64,000 nt of DNA from Myxococcales bacterium (GCA_016794525.1 JAEUJY010000062.1:1-64000), one strand, 5' to 3'. Shown: positions 17,928 through 26,913, counted from the first letter of the stretch. Numbers and translations: made by a program. The notes: generated by a model from the sequence alone, not told the origin.

Positions 17928-18570
17928 GACGATCCTGTCCGGCCTGGTGGCCGGGACCCTGCTGGTGTTGCTGCTCGGCGCGATCGGCGCGCGGCTCGGC
18001 GTGGTGGCCGCGCCGCCGCGACCCGACGGGCCGTGGATGTGGGTCGCGACCCGGGCCGCCGGCGTCACGGCGCTGCTGGCGCTGACCCTCGACGTGGCGC
18101 TCGGGCTGGTGCTGTCGACCGGCGTGCTCGACGCGTGGCTCGCGCGGGCCCGCAGCCTCGAGCTCCACCGCACGCTGTCGGCGACCGCGCTGGCGCTGAC
18201 CGCCGGCCACGTGCTCGTGCTGCTGCTCGATCCGTTCATCCGCTACGACGCGCTCGACGTCGCGGTGCCCGGCATGTCGAGCTACCGGCCGTGGGCGGTG
18301 GCCGCCGGCATCGGCGCGGCGTACCTGGCGCTGGTCATCCACGTCAGCTTCGGGCTGCGCGCGCGGATCGGCGCCCGGTGGTGGCGCCGCCTGCACTACG
18401 GCTCGTTCGCGGTGCTGGTGGGCGCGCTGGGCCACGGCATCGCCGCCGGGAGTGATACCGGTCGGACCGGGATGCAGGTGCTCTACGTGATCCTCGCAGG
18501 CGTCGTCGGTGCGCTGGTCGCGCTGCGCGCCGTCCTCGCGGTAGGCGCGGCTCCCGCGACCGAGCCCTGA
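17920..18570 (+). CDS. Ferric-reductase-like haem membrane protein
   Basis: The 216-residue protein has about six membrane helices and conserved His residues in the right places (LELHRTLSATALALTAGHVLV and LHYGSFAVLVGALGHGIAAG), as in the ferric-reductase-like transmembrane domain that includes MsrQ and YedZ. Two His pairs would hold b-type haem. It overlaps apbE by 8 bp. Pairings of ApbE with such haem proteins pass electrons across the membrane to extracytoplasmic flavoproteins. A C-terminal flavin/NADPH domain is absent, so an electron donor must come from elsewhere. Confidence 0.8.
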   Translation: MRKTILSGLVAGTLLVLLLGAIGARLGVVAAPPRPDGPWMWVATRAAGVTALLALTLDVALGLVLSTGVLDAWLARARSLELHRTLSATALALTAGHVLVLLLDPFIRYDALDVAVPGMSSYRPWAVAAGIGAAYLALVIHVSFGLRARIGARWWRRLHYGSFAVLVGALGHGIAAGSDTGRTGMQVLYVILAGVVGALVALRAVLAVGAAPATEP

Positions 18571-18640
18571 AACTATTTTGCAGGAGGACGGCATTTTTCT
18601 GCGACGATGATCACGCTCGGGGCGACTGACCGAGTGACGG

Positions 18641-18820
18641 ATGCCCAAGTCGTACGACCCGAACGCGGCGAACCCCTCGCGGGTCGTCGAGCTGCTGCGG
18701 CAGCTCGGCCAGCGTCGCGACTCCGCGCCGATGCAGGCGGTCGAGCCCGCGGCCGAGGTCGAGGAGACGCCCGACGATCCAGGCAGCGGGCCGATGCGCG
18801 CGCCCGATCCGTCGCGCTGA
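18641..18820 (+). CDS. Small hypothetical protein
   Basis: An ATG-to-TGA frame of 59 residues begins MPKSYDPNAANPSRVVELLRQLG and has a balanced, mildly acidic composition unlike the Arg/Ala-rich shadow frames around it. There is no good ribosome site. The preceding 18571-18640 contains an unusually AT-rich patch (18572-18600) that may be a promoter. Function unknown. Confidence 0.45.
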   Translation: MPKSYDPNAANPSRVVELLRQLGQRRDSAPMQAVEPAAEVEETPDDPGSGPMRAPDPSR

Positions 18821-18860
18821 CGCGGTGGCGACGGCCGTGGGCTCGGGCTACCCTGCGCAG

Positions 18861-19487
18861 GTGAGCTTGACCCGCCGCATCCTCGAGGGCGCCCGCTCGG
18901 GGCTGTCGTCGCTGACCTCGCTGGTGATCGTCGACGACGAGCCGCTGTCGAGCGTGGAGGCGGCGGCCCTCGAGGTCGAGCTGGCGGCGCGCAAGAAGGC
19001 GCACACCGGCGAGCCCGGGCGCTCGGCGATCGCGAAGCTGGCCGGTCCCGGCGCCCGCGCCGATCGTGCGCGGCAGGCGGCCGAGCGCGCGCAGCGGATC
19101 AACGGCGCGCGCGCGGCGAAGGCGGCGGCCGAGCAGCGCGTCGCCGACGAGGCGTTCCGGCGGATGAAGGAGCAGGCGGCGCGCGGCGGCGGTGGGAGCA
19201 GCGGCGGGAGCAGCGGCGGGAGCAGCGGCGGCGGCGCCAGCAGCGGCGGCGCGCGGCCCAGGCCGCGGTCGGGCAACGACGCGCAGATCGCCGAGTGGTA
19301 CAAGGCGCTCAACCTGCAGCCGGGCGCGGACCTCGGCGAGATCAAGAGCGCGTACCGCCAGCTCATGCGCAAGTACCACCCCGACATGCACGCCGGGAAC
19401 CCGGGCAAGCAGAAGGCGGCCAACGAGCTGTCGATGCGGGTGACCGCGGCCTACAACGGGCTGCAAGAACACCTCGGCAAGTCGTAG
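18861..19487 (+). CDS. J-domain (DnaJ-like) protein
   Basis: The C-terminal 65 residues form a J-domain: WYKALNLQPGADLGEIKSAYRQLMRKYHPD followed by the helix-IV region. The HPD motif that stimulates DnaK ATPase is intact. The N-terminal 115 residues are Ala/Arg/Glu-rich and helical and are joined to the J-domain by a Gly-Ser repeat linker. The domain is C-terminal, unlike DnaJ itself, so this is a specialised co-chaperone with unknown client. The GTG at 18861 lies 6 nt after TACCCT, the typical leaderless arrangement here; the product is 208 residues. An ATG upstream at 18825 would include non-coding sequence. Confidence 0.82.
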   Translation: MSLTRRILEGARSGLSSLTSLVIVDDEPLSSVEAAALEVELAARKKAHTGEPGRSAIAKLAGPGARADRARQAAERAQRINGARAAKAAAEQRVADEAFRRMKEQAARGGGGSSGGSSGGSSGGGASSGGARPRPRSGNDAQIAEWYKALNLQPGADLGEIKSAYRQLMRKYHPDMHAGNPGKQKAANELSMRVTAAYNGLQEHLGKS

Positions 19488-19496
19488 GCTCGGGCG

Positions 19497-19814
19497 ATGC
19501 GCTCCCTCGCGGCCGCCTTCGTCGTCGCCCTCGCGTGCAGCAGCAGCGCGCCGCACCCCGCCGGTGGGCCGGGCGGTGGGGCCGCGGGCGGCCCGGCGCC
19601 GCGGATGGACCTGCACTGCACGCCGCAGGACGACTTCGACGAGGCGGCGTGCGCGGCGCGCGGCGACGGCTGCGGCTACGGTCCGCCGCTGGTGTGCAGC
19701 GGCGTCGACGATCCCGAGGGCCGTGAAGGCGAGCGGCGGGCGTACGAGGCCGGCACCGCGCCGTGCACCTGCGTGTGCCCGGCCGACGTGCGCGCGTGCG
19801 CGATGGTGCCGTGA
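19497..19814 (+). CDS. Small Cys-rich lipoprotein
   Basis: The 105-residue product has a short signal with lipobox VALAC (Cys near 14), a Gly/Pro linker and six further Cys residues in a compact domain (LHCTPQDD..., CTCVCP) that would form disulphides. The family is not recognised. The TAGGCT -10 element overlaps the stop codon of the J-domain gene and is exactly 6 nt from the ATG. Confidence 0.7.
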   Translation: MRSLAAAFVVALACSSSAPHPAGGPGGGAAGGPAPRMDLHCTPQDDFDEAACAARGDGCGYGPPLVCSGVDDPEGREGERRAYEAGTAPCTCVCPADVRACAMVP

Positions 19815-19841
19815 ACGGCGCGATGCGCGATCAGCGCGTGA

Positions 19842-20489
19842 TCAGCGCGTGATCGACATCCGCAGCGCGTAGCAACCCGCGGCGCCGGCGCTCGACGCGT
19901 CGACGACGAGGTAGTAGGTGCCGGTCGTCGTGATCGCGATCGTCGCCTGATCGATCGCGCCGGCGCCCAGCGCGTCCGCCCCGCCGCGGCAGGTCGCGGT
20001 GAGGCTGCAGCCGTCGAGGAGGTAGATCGCGCCGTCGTGGCCGGTCGTGCGCAGCTCGGCGTGCAGCGTGTCGCCGGCGGAGAGCGCCAGCCGGTAGACG
20101 GCGTCGGGGCCGGGCTCGGGCGAGCCGGTGCAGCCGGGCAGCACCGACGGCGCCAGGTCGTTGGCGTAGCCGGTGGTGTCGCCGTAACGCTCGACCTCGG
20201 TGGTCGTCACGGTGACGTCGATCGCCGCGGCGCAGCGATCGTTGTCAGGCTGCTGCGCGGCCAGCTCGCACACCGACGCGTCGGGGCCGGCGGCGTCGAT
20301 CGCCGGCGGCGCGGTGGTGCGGCAGGTGCCGGCGACGCACTGGTAGCCGTCGGGGCACCGCGGATCGACGTCGGCGCAGGTGACCGTGGCGCCGGTGTAG
20401 TCGGCGTCGAAGCCGCAGCCCGCGGCGATCGCGACGGCGGCCGCGACGAGCCAGGGCGGGCAGGCACGTTGGCGGGGACGACGGGCCAC
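19842..20489 (-). CDS. Secreted lipoprotein with PPC-like domain
   Basis: The 215-residue protein starts at GTG 20489 with a signal peptide ending AAGC (lipobox), then a Cys-rich segment (CADVDPRCPDGYQCVAGTC) of the kind common in myxobacterial lipoproteins, and a PPC-like beta domain ending GTYYLVVDASSAGAAGCYAL. It shares the last pattern with the large lipoprotein at 616-2700. No enzymatic motif is present. It is divergent from the kinase gene at 20532; 42 bp separate the starts. Confidence 0.75.
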   Translation of the reverse strand: MARRPRQRACPPWLVAAAVAIAAGCGFDADYTGATVTCADVDPRCPDGYQCVAGTCRTTAPPAIDAAGPDASVCELAAQQPDNDRCAAAIDVTVTTTEVERYGDTTGYANDLAPSVLPGCTGSPEPGPDAVYRLALSAGDTLHAELRTTGHDGAIYLLDGCSLTATCRGGADALGAGAIDQATIAITTTGTYYLVVDASSAGAAGCYALRMSITR

Positions 20490-20531
20490 GGTGTAGACTC
20501 GCGCGTCGAGGATAGCGCGCCCGCGCTTGCG

Positions 20532-22043
20532 ATGTCGAACGCCGTCCCGCCCACGATCGGTCGCTACCAGGTGATCGCGCCGCTCGCGACCGGCGGCATG
20601 GGCGAGCTGTTCGTCGCGCGGCGCGCCGGCGCCGGCGGCTTCGCGCGGCTGGTCGTGCTCAAGCGGCTGCGGGTCGAGCTGGGGGCGACCGCCGGCTACC
20701 GCGCGATGTTCTTCGACGAGGCGCGCCTGGCCGCGCGGCTGACCCACCCCAACGTCTGCGAGGTGACCGACCTCGAGGACGTCGGCGACGATCACTACCT
20801 GGTGATGCCGTACCTCGAGGGCGTCGCGCTCGGCGCGGTGGTCGGCGCCGGCGCCGGCGCGACCCCGGCCGACGCCGCCGAGGCGCGGATCGTCGCCGGG
20901 CTGCTGGTGCAGGCGTGCGACGGGCTCGACCACGCGCACGAGCTGACCGACGACGCCGGCGCGCCGCTCGGCGTCGTGCACCGCGACGTCTCGCCGGGGA
21001 ACGTCTTCGTCACCACCGACGGCGTGGTCAAGCTGCTGGACTTCGGCGTCGCCAAGGCCAACGACGCGTCGACGACGACCGACCAGGGCGTCGTCAAGGG
21101 CAAGCTCGCGTACATGGCGCCGGAGCAGCTGGCCGGCGGCGCGATCGATCGCCGCGCCGATCTGTTCGCGCTGGGCGTGGTCGGCTGGGAGGCGCTGACC
21201 GGGCGGTCGCTGTTCGCGCGCGGCTCGGCGTCGCTGACCGCGGCGGCGGTGCTCGACGAGCCGATCCCGCGGGTCGACGCGATCGCGCCGGCGGTGCCGC
21301 CGGCGCTGGCCGACGTGCTGGCCCGGGCGCTCGATCGCGCGCCGGCGCGCCGGCCGGCGACCGCGGCGGCGTTGCGCGAGGCGCTGGAGGCGGCGCTGCG
21401 CGATCACGGCGGCGTGGCCCGCGCGCCGGAGCTGGCGAAGGTGGTCGCGGCGCGGTGCGGGCCGGCGATCGCGGCCGCCCGCGAGCGGGTGCGCGCCGCG
21501 GCGCCGGCGCGGCCCGAGGTGGCGGCGCCGGCGACCACCGCCGAGCGCCCCGACGCGATGCCGACGACGGTGTGGACCGGCGCGCGCCCGGGGCGCGCCG
21601 CGCGCTGGCCGTGGGCGGCGGGCGTGGCCGCGGTGGCGACGCTCGGTGCGACGGCGCTGGCGTGGCGCGGCTGCGGGCGCGCTGGCTCGACGGCGGTGGC
21701 GATCGACGCCGCGGCGATCGCGATCGACGCCGGGGCCGCGCCGGTCGACGCGGCCGTCGACGGGCCGGTCGCCCCGGACGCCGCGGCGGTGGCGATCGAC
21801 GCCGGCGCGCCTCTCGACACCGGCCCGCGAGTGCGCAAGCCTGGCTGGGTGAGCATCGACTCGACGCCGTACGCCGAGCTGACGATCGACGGCAGGGCGG
21901 TCGGGCCCACGCCGTACATCCACAAGCCGCTGGCCGCGGGTCGCCACCGCGTGCGCGCGACGCTGGCCGACGGCCGCTCGCGCACGCTCACCGTCGACGT
22001 ACCCGAGGGCGGCAGCGCGGCGCCGCTGGATCTGCGATGGTGA
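20532..22043 (+). CDS. Transmembrane Ser/Thr protein kinase with C-terminal PEGA domain
   Basis: The 503-residue protein has a Hanks-type kinase domain (about 10-285): glycine loop ATGGMGE, VVLKRL lysine, HRDVSPGNVFV catalytic loop, DFGVAK, and APEQ. A membrane helix (about 358-377) is followed by an Ala/Asp-rich spacer with IDA repeats and a PEGA domain (VSIDSTPYAELTIDGRAVGPTPY), a beta domain found in myxobacterial kinases. HRDVSPGN rather than HRDLKPxN is common in myxobacterial kinases. It overlaps the next gene by 7 bp. A TAGACT element lies at 20494-20499. Confidence 0.92.
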   Translation: MSNAVPPTIGRYQVIAPLATGGMGELFVARRAGAGGFARLVVLKRLRVELGATAGYRAMFFDEARLAARLTHPNVCEVTDLEDVGDDHYLVMPYLEGVALGAVVGAGAGATPADAAEARIVAGLLVQACDGLDHAHELTDDAGAPLGVVHRDVSPGNVFVTTDGVVKLLDFGVAKANDASTTTDQGVVKGKLAYMAPEQLAGGAIDRRADLFALGVVGWEALTGRSLFARGSASLTAAAVLDEPIPRVDAIAPAVPPALADVLARALDRAPARRPATAAALREALEAALRDHGGVARAPELAKVVAARCGPAIAAARERVRAAAPARPEVAAPATTAERPDAMPTTVWTGARPGRAARWPWAAGVAAVATLGATALAWRGCGRAGSTAVAIDAAAIAIDAGAAPVDAAVDGPVAPDAAAVAIDAGAPLDTGPRVRKPGWVSIDSTPYAELTIDGRAVGPTPYIHKPLAAGRHRVRATLADGRSRTLTVDVPEGGSAAPLDLRW

Positions 22044-22981
22044 GCCGCGGCGCGTGGGTGATCGCGGCGCTGGCGCTGGCCGCCGGCGGGGCCGCCGCCG
22101 ACGAGGCCGCGGTGGCGAGCCACCTGGCCGCGGCGCAGCGCGCGCGGGCCGCGTTGCGCTACGACGCCGCGCTCGACGAGGTCGCGCGGGCGCTGGCCGC
22201 CGGCGACGCGACGCCGGCGCAGGTCGCGGCGCTGTACCGCCTGGGCGGCGAGCTGGCGGCGGGCCTCGATCGACCCGACGAGGCCGCCGCGTGGTTCGCG
22301 CGCTGGTTGACGGTCGAGCCCGCCGGCGCGCTGCCCGCCGGCGCGTCGCCCAAGCTCGCCGCGGCGCTGGAGGCCGCGCGCGCGCAGGCGTCGCCGCTGG
22401 CCCTCACCGCGCGGCGCGCCGGCGACGCGATCGTCGCGACGGTCGGCGCGACCGTCGGTGCGACCGCCGGCGTCGTGCGCGCGATCCGCGTCGCGGCCGA
22501 CCCGCGCGCCCGCGGCGTCGACGGTGGCGTCGGTCAGCCGCTGCCGTGGCCGCGCGGGCAGGCCGCGGTGGTGATCGCCCTCGACGAGCACGGCAACCAC
22601 CTGGCCTACGCCGCGGTGCCGGTGGCGGCGCGGCGCGGCGGCGGCACTCCGTCGACGCCGCTCCACCGGCGCTGGCAGCCCTACGCCGGCGTCGCGCTCG
22701 GCTGCGGCGTGCTCGGCGGCGTCTTCGCGTGGCGCACCGCCGTCGCCCAGGACGAGTTCGACGCGCTGCGCGCCGATCCGCAGGGCCACCCGCTCGACGT
22801 CTACGAGGCGGTGCGCGCCCGTGGCGAACGAAACGCGCTGATCGCCAACCTCGGCTTCGCCGGCGCCGGCGCGTTCGCGGTGGTCGCGGCGATCGTGTGG
22901 TGGCAGCGCCCGCAGGCCACGACGCTCGCGATCGAGCCGTCGGCCGACGGAGGCGCCGTCACGCTGCGCGGCCAGTTCTGA
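22037..22981 (+). CDS. Secreted/anchored TPR-like partner of the PEGA kinase
   Basis: The 314-residue product has a signal peptide, an Ala-rich helical region with TPR-like repeats (about 25-115), a beta-sandwich segment and a C-terminal hairpin of two membrane helices (about 215-232 and 275-295). This layout recurs next to PEGA-type kinases in myxobacteria. It overlaps the kinase stop by 7 bp and is therefore co-translated. Function is unknown; an envelope scaffold or sensor for the kinase is a reasonable guess. Confidence 0.72.
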   Translation: MVSRGAWVIAALALAAGGAAADEAAVASHLAAAQRARAALRYDAALDEVARALAAGDATPAQVAALYRLGGELAAGLDRPDEAAAWFARWLTVEPAGALPAGASPKLAAALEAARAQASPLALTARRAGDAIVATVGATVGATAGVVRAIRVAADPRARGVDGGVGQPLPWPRGQAAVVIALDEHGNHLAYAAVPVAARRGGGTPSTPLHRRWQPYAGVALGCGVLGGVFAWRTAVAQDEFDALRADPQGHPLDVYEAVRARGERNALIANLGFAGAGAFAVVAAIVWWQRPQATTLAIEPSADGGAVTLRGQF

Positions 22982-23007
22982 GTGCCAGGAGGTGCGTCGC
23001 CGCACCC

Positions 23008-24507
23008 TCACGCCCGCGCGCGCCGGCGCCGCACCAGGCCGAGCACCAGCAGGCTGACGCCGAGCATGCCGACCGCGCCGCCGCCGGTCTCGGCGCGACA
23101 CCCGCACGGGATCGGGTCGACGGTGCTGGGATCGCCGGGGTTGCCGGTCGCGGCAGCCACGACGACGGTGATGCCGTCGGTCGCCGACACCTCGAAGCGG
23201 TCGTAGACGACGGCCTCGATCGTGTGCTCGCCGTCGTCGACGTTGGCGGTCTGCCAGCGGTAGGTGTACGGCGCGGTCCCGTCGGAGCCCTTGAGCACGC
23301 CGTCGATCTTGAACTCGACCCGGGCCACGCCGTCGCCGGCGCTGGCGTCGGCGCTGAGCGTGACCGCGCCGCTGACCTCGGCGCCGTCGGCCGGCGCGGT
23401 CAGGCGCACCGTCGGCGCGCCCGGCACCGCGGCGTCGATCGGCGGCGCGCTGGCGTCGGGTCCGACCCCGGCGTCGACCGGCCCGGCGTCGACGCCGCCC
23501 ATCGGCGCGTCGATCACGCCGGCGTCCATCGGCGGCTCGACCACGCCGCCGGTGAGGTTGAAGAACTGCGCCGCGCGGTACGCCGCGCACAGGTTGCGGC
23601 TCTCGGTGTACGTGCCGGCCGGCGCGCACGCGTGCTCGGGGTCGTTGCCCATCGCCACCGCGTGGCCCATCGACACGAGCCTCCACGACTCGACCACCAC
23701 CGTCGCGCCGTTCTTGTAGCGGGTGCGCTCGTGGCCGCTGACGGTCGCGGTCTCGTCGGCGGTCTGGTCGGCGCCGCCGACGTTGGTCCACTGATCGATC
23801 AGCTCGACCTGGTTGTCGGGGCTGACCGTCGAGTCGGTGGTGCCGTGGAAGATCACCACCCGCGGCCGCGCGCCGGCGTAGCCGGGGAACGCGTTGCGCA
23901 CGAGGTCGCCCCACTCGGCCGGCGTGTGCTTGAGCTCGGGGTGGGTGTTGAGCTGCTGGCAGGCGTAGGCGCCGTTGACCGTCGTCGCGCAGCGGAACGG
24001 CAGCCCCGACATGATCGCGCCGCCGGCGAAGACGTCGGGCCAGGTCGCGAGCATGACGCTGGTGAAGCCCGCGCCGGCCGAGAACCCGGCGACGTAGACG
24101 CGCGCGGCGTCGATCGCGAAGTCGGCCTTCATCTTGTCGACCATCTGCTTCACCGACAGGTTCTCGCCCTGGCCGCGGGTGAGGTTGGCGACGTCGCCGT
24201 ACTCGCCGGCCCAGTTGAAGCACTTGATCGGGTTGTTGGCGGTGGCCTGCTCGGGGAACACCACGTAGAAGCCGTACTGATCGGCGAGCTGGGTCCAGCC
24301 GACCGCCGCGGCGTCGGTGTGGCTCTGGCTGCAGCCGTGCATGAACACCACCAGCGGCGCGTTGGCCGCCGGCGTGGTCGGGCGGTACCGCCACATCGCC
24401 AGCGCGCCGGGGTTCGACCCGAAGCCGGTGACCTGCTCGAGGGTGCCGGCGGCGGCGGTGCCGGCCAGCGCGACGATCGTGGCGGTGATGATGGCGAGGT
24501 GGCGCAT
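23008..24507 (-). CDS. Secreted PHB-depolymerase-type esterase with MYXO-CTERM tail
   Basis: The 499-residue protein has a signal peptide, an alpha/beta-hydrolase domain of the PHB-depolymerase/feruloyl-esterase (LpqC) type with VVFMHGCSQS oxyanion region, nucleophile elbow GFSAG, and later Asp and His (VSMGHAVA). An Asp/Ala/Pro linker with VDAG units follows, then an Ig-like Big domain (VRLTAPADGAEVSG...), and a C-terminal CGCRAETGGG, membrane helix, RRRRARA: the MYXO-CTERM sorting signal. It is therefore an extracellular, surface-sorted polyester or aryl-ester hydrolase. It is third in an operon behind a barrel protein and a lipase, 11 bp after the barrel gene. Confidence 0.9.
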   Translation of the reverse strand: MRHLAIITATIVALAGTAAAGTLEQVTGFGSNPGALAMWRYRPTTPAANAPLVVFMHGCSQSHTDAAAVGWTQLADQYGFYVVFPEQATANNPIKCFNWAGEYGDVANLTRGQGENLSVKQMVDKMKADFAIDAARVYVAGFSAGAGFTSVMLATWPDVFAGGAIMSGLPFRCATTVNGAYACQQLNTHPELKHTPAEWGDLVRNAFPGYAGARPRVVIFHGTTDSTVSPDNQVELIDQWTNVGGADQTADETATVSGHERTRYKNGATVVVESWRLVSMGHAVAMGNDPEHACAPAGTYTESRNLCAAYRAAQFFNLTGGVVEPPMDAGVIDAPMGGVDAGPVDAGVGPDASAPPIDAAVPGAPTVRLTAPADGAEVSGAVTLSADASAGDGVARVEFKIDGVLKGSDGTAPYTYRWQTANVDDGEHTIEAVVYDRFEVSATDGITVVVAAATGNPGDPSTVDPIPCGCRAETGGGAVGMLGVSLLVLGLVRRRRARA

Positions 24508-24518
24508 GGGGGTGATCC

Positions 24519-25826
24519 TCAGATGGAGGTACGCAAGGTGATGAAGAAGGAGCGCTCGCCGTCGACGGTGCAGGTGTCGCCGGAGCGCACCTCGCAGCGG
24601 CGGTACAGCGCGAAGCGCGAGCCGATCGCGGTGGTCGGCGACAGCCAGTAGGTGGAGCCGACGTTGACGTAGAGCTGGCTGGCGACCGGGTTGGTGCCCT
24701 GGCGATCGCTGACCAGCACGACCTGGGCGCCGGCGCCGGCGCGCTCGTTGAGCGCGGTGACGTCGAAGCCGCCGCCGATCGAGGTGCCGGTGTAGATCTC
24801 GCCCGACAGCCGCTGGCCGTCGTCGGGATCGACCACCTCGTTCTGGACGATCGACGCGTTGGCGAACGCGCGCAGCCGGCGATCGAAGAACCGGCCCATC
24901 ACCGAGCCGCGGGCGTTGAAGCCGTCGATGTTCTGGTCGTCCGACCGCGAGGTGTCGGTGTTGACCTGGAACATCTGCAGCGCGGCGTGGATCGCGAACC
25001 GATCCTTGTCGACCAGGAACGACGGCGTCACCACGGTGAAGTGGTACTCGTCGGCCGGGAAGTTGGCGGCGTCGCGGCCGACGTACTGGTACGGCGCGAA
25101 GTAGAAGCGCGCGAACGGCGGGAACGTGCCGCCGACCACGAGGCTCTGGGTGGTCGACACCGGGTTCGCCGCGTTGACCGTCAGCCCGAACCGCACGCCC
25201 GGCACCACCGCGACCTGGCCGAGCACGCCGTTGCCGCGGTTGAAGCCGCTGGCCAGGAGCGACGCGCGGGTGAAGCCGTCGGTGAGCAGCTGGTCCTGGA
25301 CGTTGTCGGAGACGAAGTCGAGGCTGGCCGGGTCGGTGATGCGGCCCGCGTCGACGCGGATCCGCCCGCGCTCGACGCGCACCAGCTGGTTGCGCACCGA
25401 CATCGCGGCCTGGCCCTCCCACGCGCTCGAGCCGTGGGGGCCGGCGTTGGCCTCGAACTCGCTCTCGATCGTGATGCCGCGCGCGACGCCGGCGCGCAGC
25501 CCGAACCGCGACAGCGCGACGGTCACGAACCGGCCCTCGCGGGTGTCGCCGGGCGCGTTGTCGAGCGTCTCGAACTTGAAGCCGCCGACCACCGCGGCGA
25601 ACGGCCGGATCCACGGCTGGTCCTCGGCGAGGATCGCGTCGGGGGCCTCGTCGACGACCGCGTCGCTGGTGGGGCCGATCCGCGGCACCGCCGCCACCCG
25701 GCGCGGGGGCGCGGCCGCCGGGGCGTCGTCGGGCGCGGGCGTGGCGACGCCGTCATCGGCGTGGGCGGCGGTCGCGCCGGCGGTCAACGCCAGCGCCAGG
25801 CACAGGGTGGGCTTCCGCGGGTTCAT
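24519..25826 (-). CDS. Outer-membrane beta-barrel protein
   Basis: The 435-residue protein has a signal peptide ending AHADD, an Ala/Pro-rich N-terminal spacer and about 370 residues of alternating amphipathic strands rich in aromatic residues, ending in a terminal strand SFFITLRTSI, as expected for an outer-membrane barrel. Its type resembles phosphate-selective porin O-like barrels but the match is loose. GGAGG lies 7 nt before the ATG. It sits between two esterase genes and overlaps the lipase gene by 4 bp (ATGA), so it may take up released hydroxy acids. Confidence 0.8.
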   Translation of the reverse strand: MNPRKPTLCLALALTAGATAAHADDGVATPAPDDAPAAAPPRRVAAVPRIGPTSDAVVDEAPDAILAEDQPWIRPFAAVVGGFKFETLDNAPGDTREGRFVTVALSRFGLRAGVARGITIESEFEANAGPHGSSAWEGQAAMSVRNQLVRVERGRIRVDAGRITDPASLDFVSDNVQDQLLTDGFTRASLLASGFNRGNGVLGQVAVVPGVRFGLTVNAANPVSTTQSLVVGGTFPPFARFYFAPYQYVGRDAANFPADEYHFTVVTPSFLVDKDRFAIHAALQMFQVNTDTSRSDDQNIDGFNARGSVMGRFFDRRLRAFANASIVQNEVVDPDDGQRLSGEIYTGTSIGGGFDVTALNERAGAGAQVVLVSDRQGTNPVASQLYVNVGSTYWLSPTTAIGSRFALYRRCEVRSGDTCTVDGERSFFITLRTSI

Positions 25827-26884
25827 CGCAGCACCTCCATCGCGATCGCCAGCGCCGCCTCGGAGCGGCACGCGCCGTAGTGGTTCTTGAGCAGCCCGCC
25901 GAAGAAGTAGCCGCTCTGGTCGACGTCCTCGAGGCCGACCGTGCGGTTGTCGGCGCCGGTCAGCGCCGCCGACGCCTGCGACACGAACTCGTCCTGGTAC
26001 GAGCCGTTGGCGATGTCGCGCATCACGACCGTCGTGTAGTGGACGGTGTGGCCGCCGCAGGCGTCGTCGCCGAACGCGGTCTGGCCGTCCCCGCACGGCG
26101 TCTCGTAGGCGCCGTCGTCGCCGTTGAGCGCCAGCAAGAAGTCGGTCGGCGAGTAGCCGTCGCGGTTGCCCATCTGGCACGCGACCTGGCCGCGCATCGT
26201 CGGGTTCTTGCCGCACAGCCGCGCGAACGACGACACGCCGTGGTTGGCGCCGGCCAGCAGCACGACGTCGTCGAGCCGCGGCCACAGCGTCACCCCGCCG
26301 GCGGCGTGGATCCGGCGCAGCGCGTCGCGCACCGTCGTCACCCCGAGCGAGAAGCCGACCAGCGACACCTGGCGATCGGGGTGCGCGGTCAGCACCGCCT
26401 CGAGCAGGTGCTGCACCAGCGGCACCGACCAGCCGTGGTCGACGTTGCGCGCGGCGTTCTCGGTGTCGTTGTTGCCCTGCGGGTCGTCGACCTTGTCGAT
26501 GCGCAGGTCGACGGCGTAGGTGCGGACGCCGGCGGCGGCCAGCCGCTCGGCGAGCATCGGCGCGCCGTCCTCGAACCGCTCCCACTCCTCGGGCGCGTCG
26601 GAGTTGCCGTGGACCAGGATGACGATCGGCGCGCCGGAGTCCTCGCTGACGCCGCCCGGGAACGGGTAGGCCTTGGCCGCGCAGCGGTAGCCGGTGATCG
26701 TCGCCGCCGGGTAGTCGAGGCCGGCGGTCGTGCAGCCGGGGTGGGCCGCGAGGTCGTCGCGGTACTCGATGGCGTCGTCGAGCGACCACCCGCCGTGATC
26801 GTCGCCGCCGGGTGGGGCGACGCTGGAGAAGCACGCGGTGGTCGTCACCAGCGCGGCGACGAGCGTGCGGGTCGAGAGCAGCAT
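25823..26884 (-). CDS. Lipoprotein alpha/beta-hydrolase (lipase/esterase)
   Basis: The 353-residue product has a lipoprotein signal (lipobox TTAC), then the hydrolase core IVILVHGNSDAPEEW, nucleophile elbow VGFSLG and a later His in GGHTVHYTTV. Extra Cys pairs suggest an extracytoplasmic fold. It looks like a triacylglycerol-lipase or polyester-hydrolase type. It is the first gene of the lipase-barrel-esterase operon, whose -24/-12 promoter predicts a transcript starting only 3 nt before the ATG. Confidence 0.82.
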   Translation of the reverse strand: MLLSTRTLVAALVTTTACFSSVAPPGGDDHGGWSLDDAIEYRDDLAAHPGCTTAGLDYPAATITGYRCAAKAYPFPGGVSEDSGAPIVILVHGNSDAPEEWERFEDGAPMLAERLAAAGVRTYAVDLRIDKVDDPQGNNDTENAARNVDHGWSVPLVQHLLEAVLTAHPDRQVSLVGFSLGVTTVRDALRRIHAAGGVTLWPRLDDVVLLAGANHGVSSFARLCGKNPTMRGQVACQMGNRDGYSPTDFLLALNGDDGAYETPCGDGQTAFGDDACGGHTVHYTTVVMRDIANGSYQDEFVSQASAALTGADNRTVGLEDVDQSGYFFGGLLKNHYGACRSEAALAIAMEVLR

Positions 26885-26897
26885 GGGACGCACGCTG

Positions 26898-26913
26898 AGC
26901 AAGCCTCGGACCA
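26898..26913 (-). promoter_or_regulatory. Sigma-54-type promoter of the lipase operon
   Basis: Minus-strand TGGTCCGAGGCTTGCT matches 10 of 12 defined positions of TGGCACG-N4-TTGCW, with both the -24 TGG and the -12 TTGC intact. The predicted start is near 26887. The divergent gene at 27036 encodes a sigma-54 activator, which supports the call. Confidence 0.6.

Noticed and set aside
18607-18864. An 85-residue frame overlapping the small gene at 18641
   Set aside because: Arg/Ala-rich composition, no ribosome site and out of frame with the better-balanced 59-residue frame.
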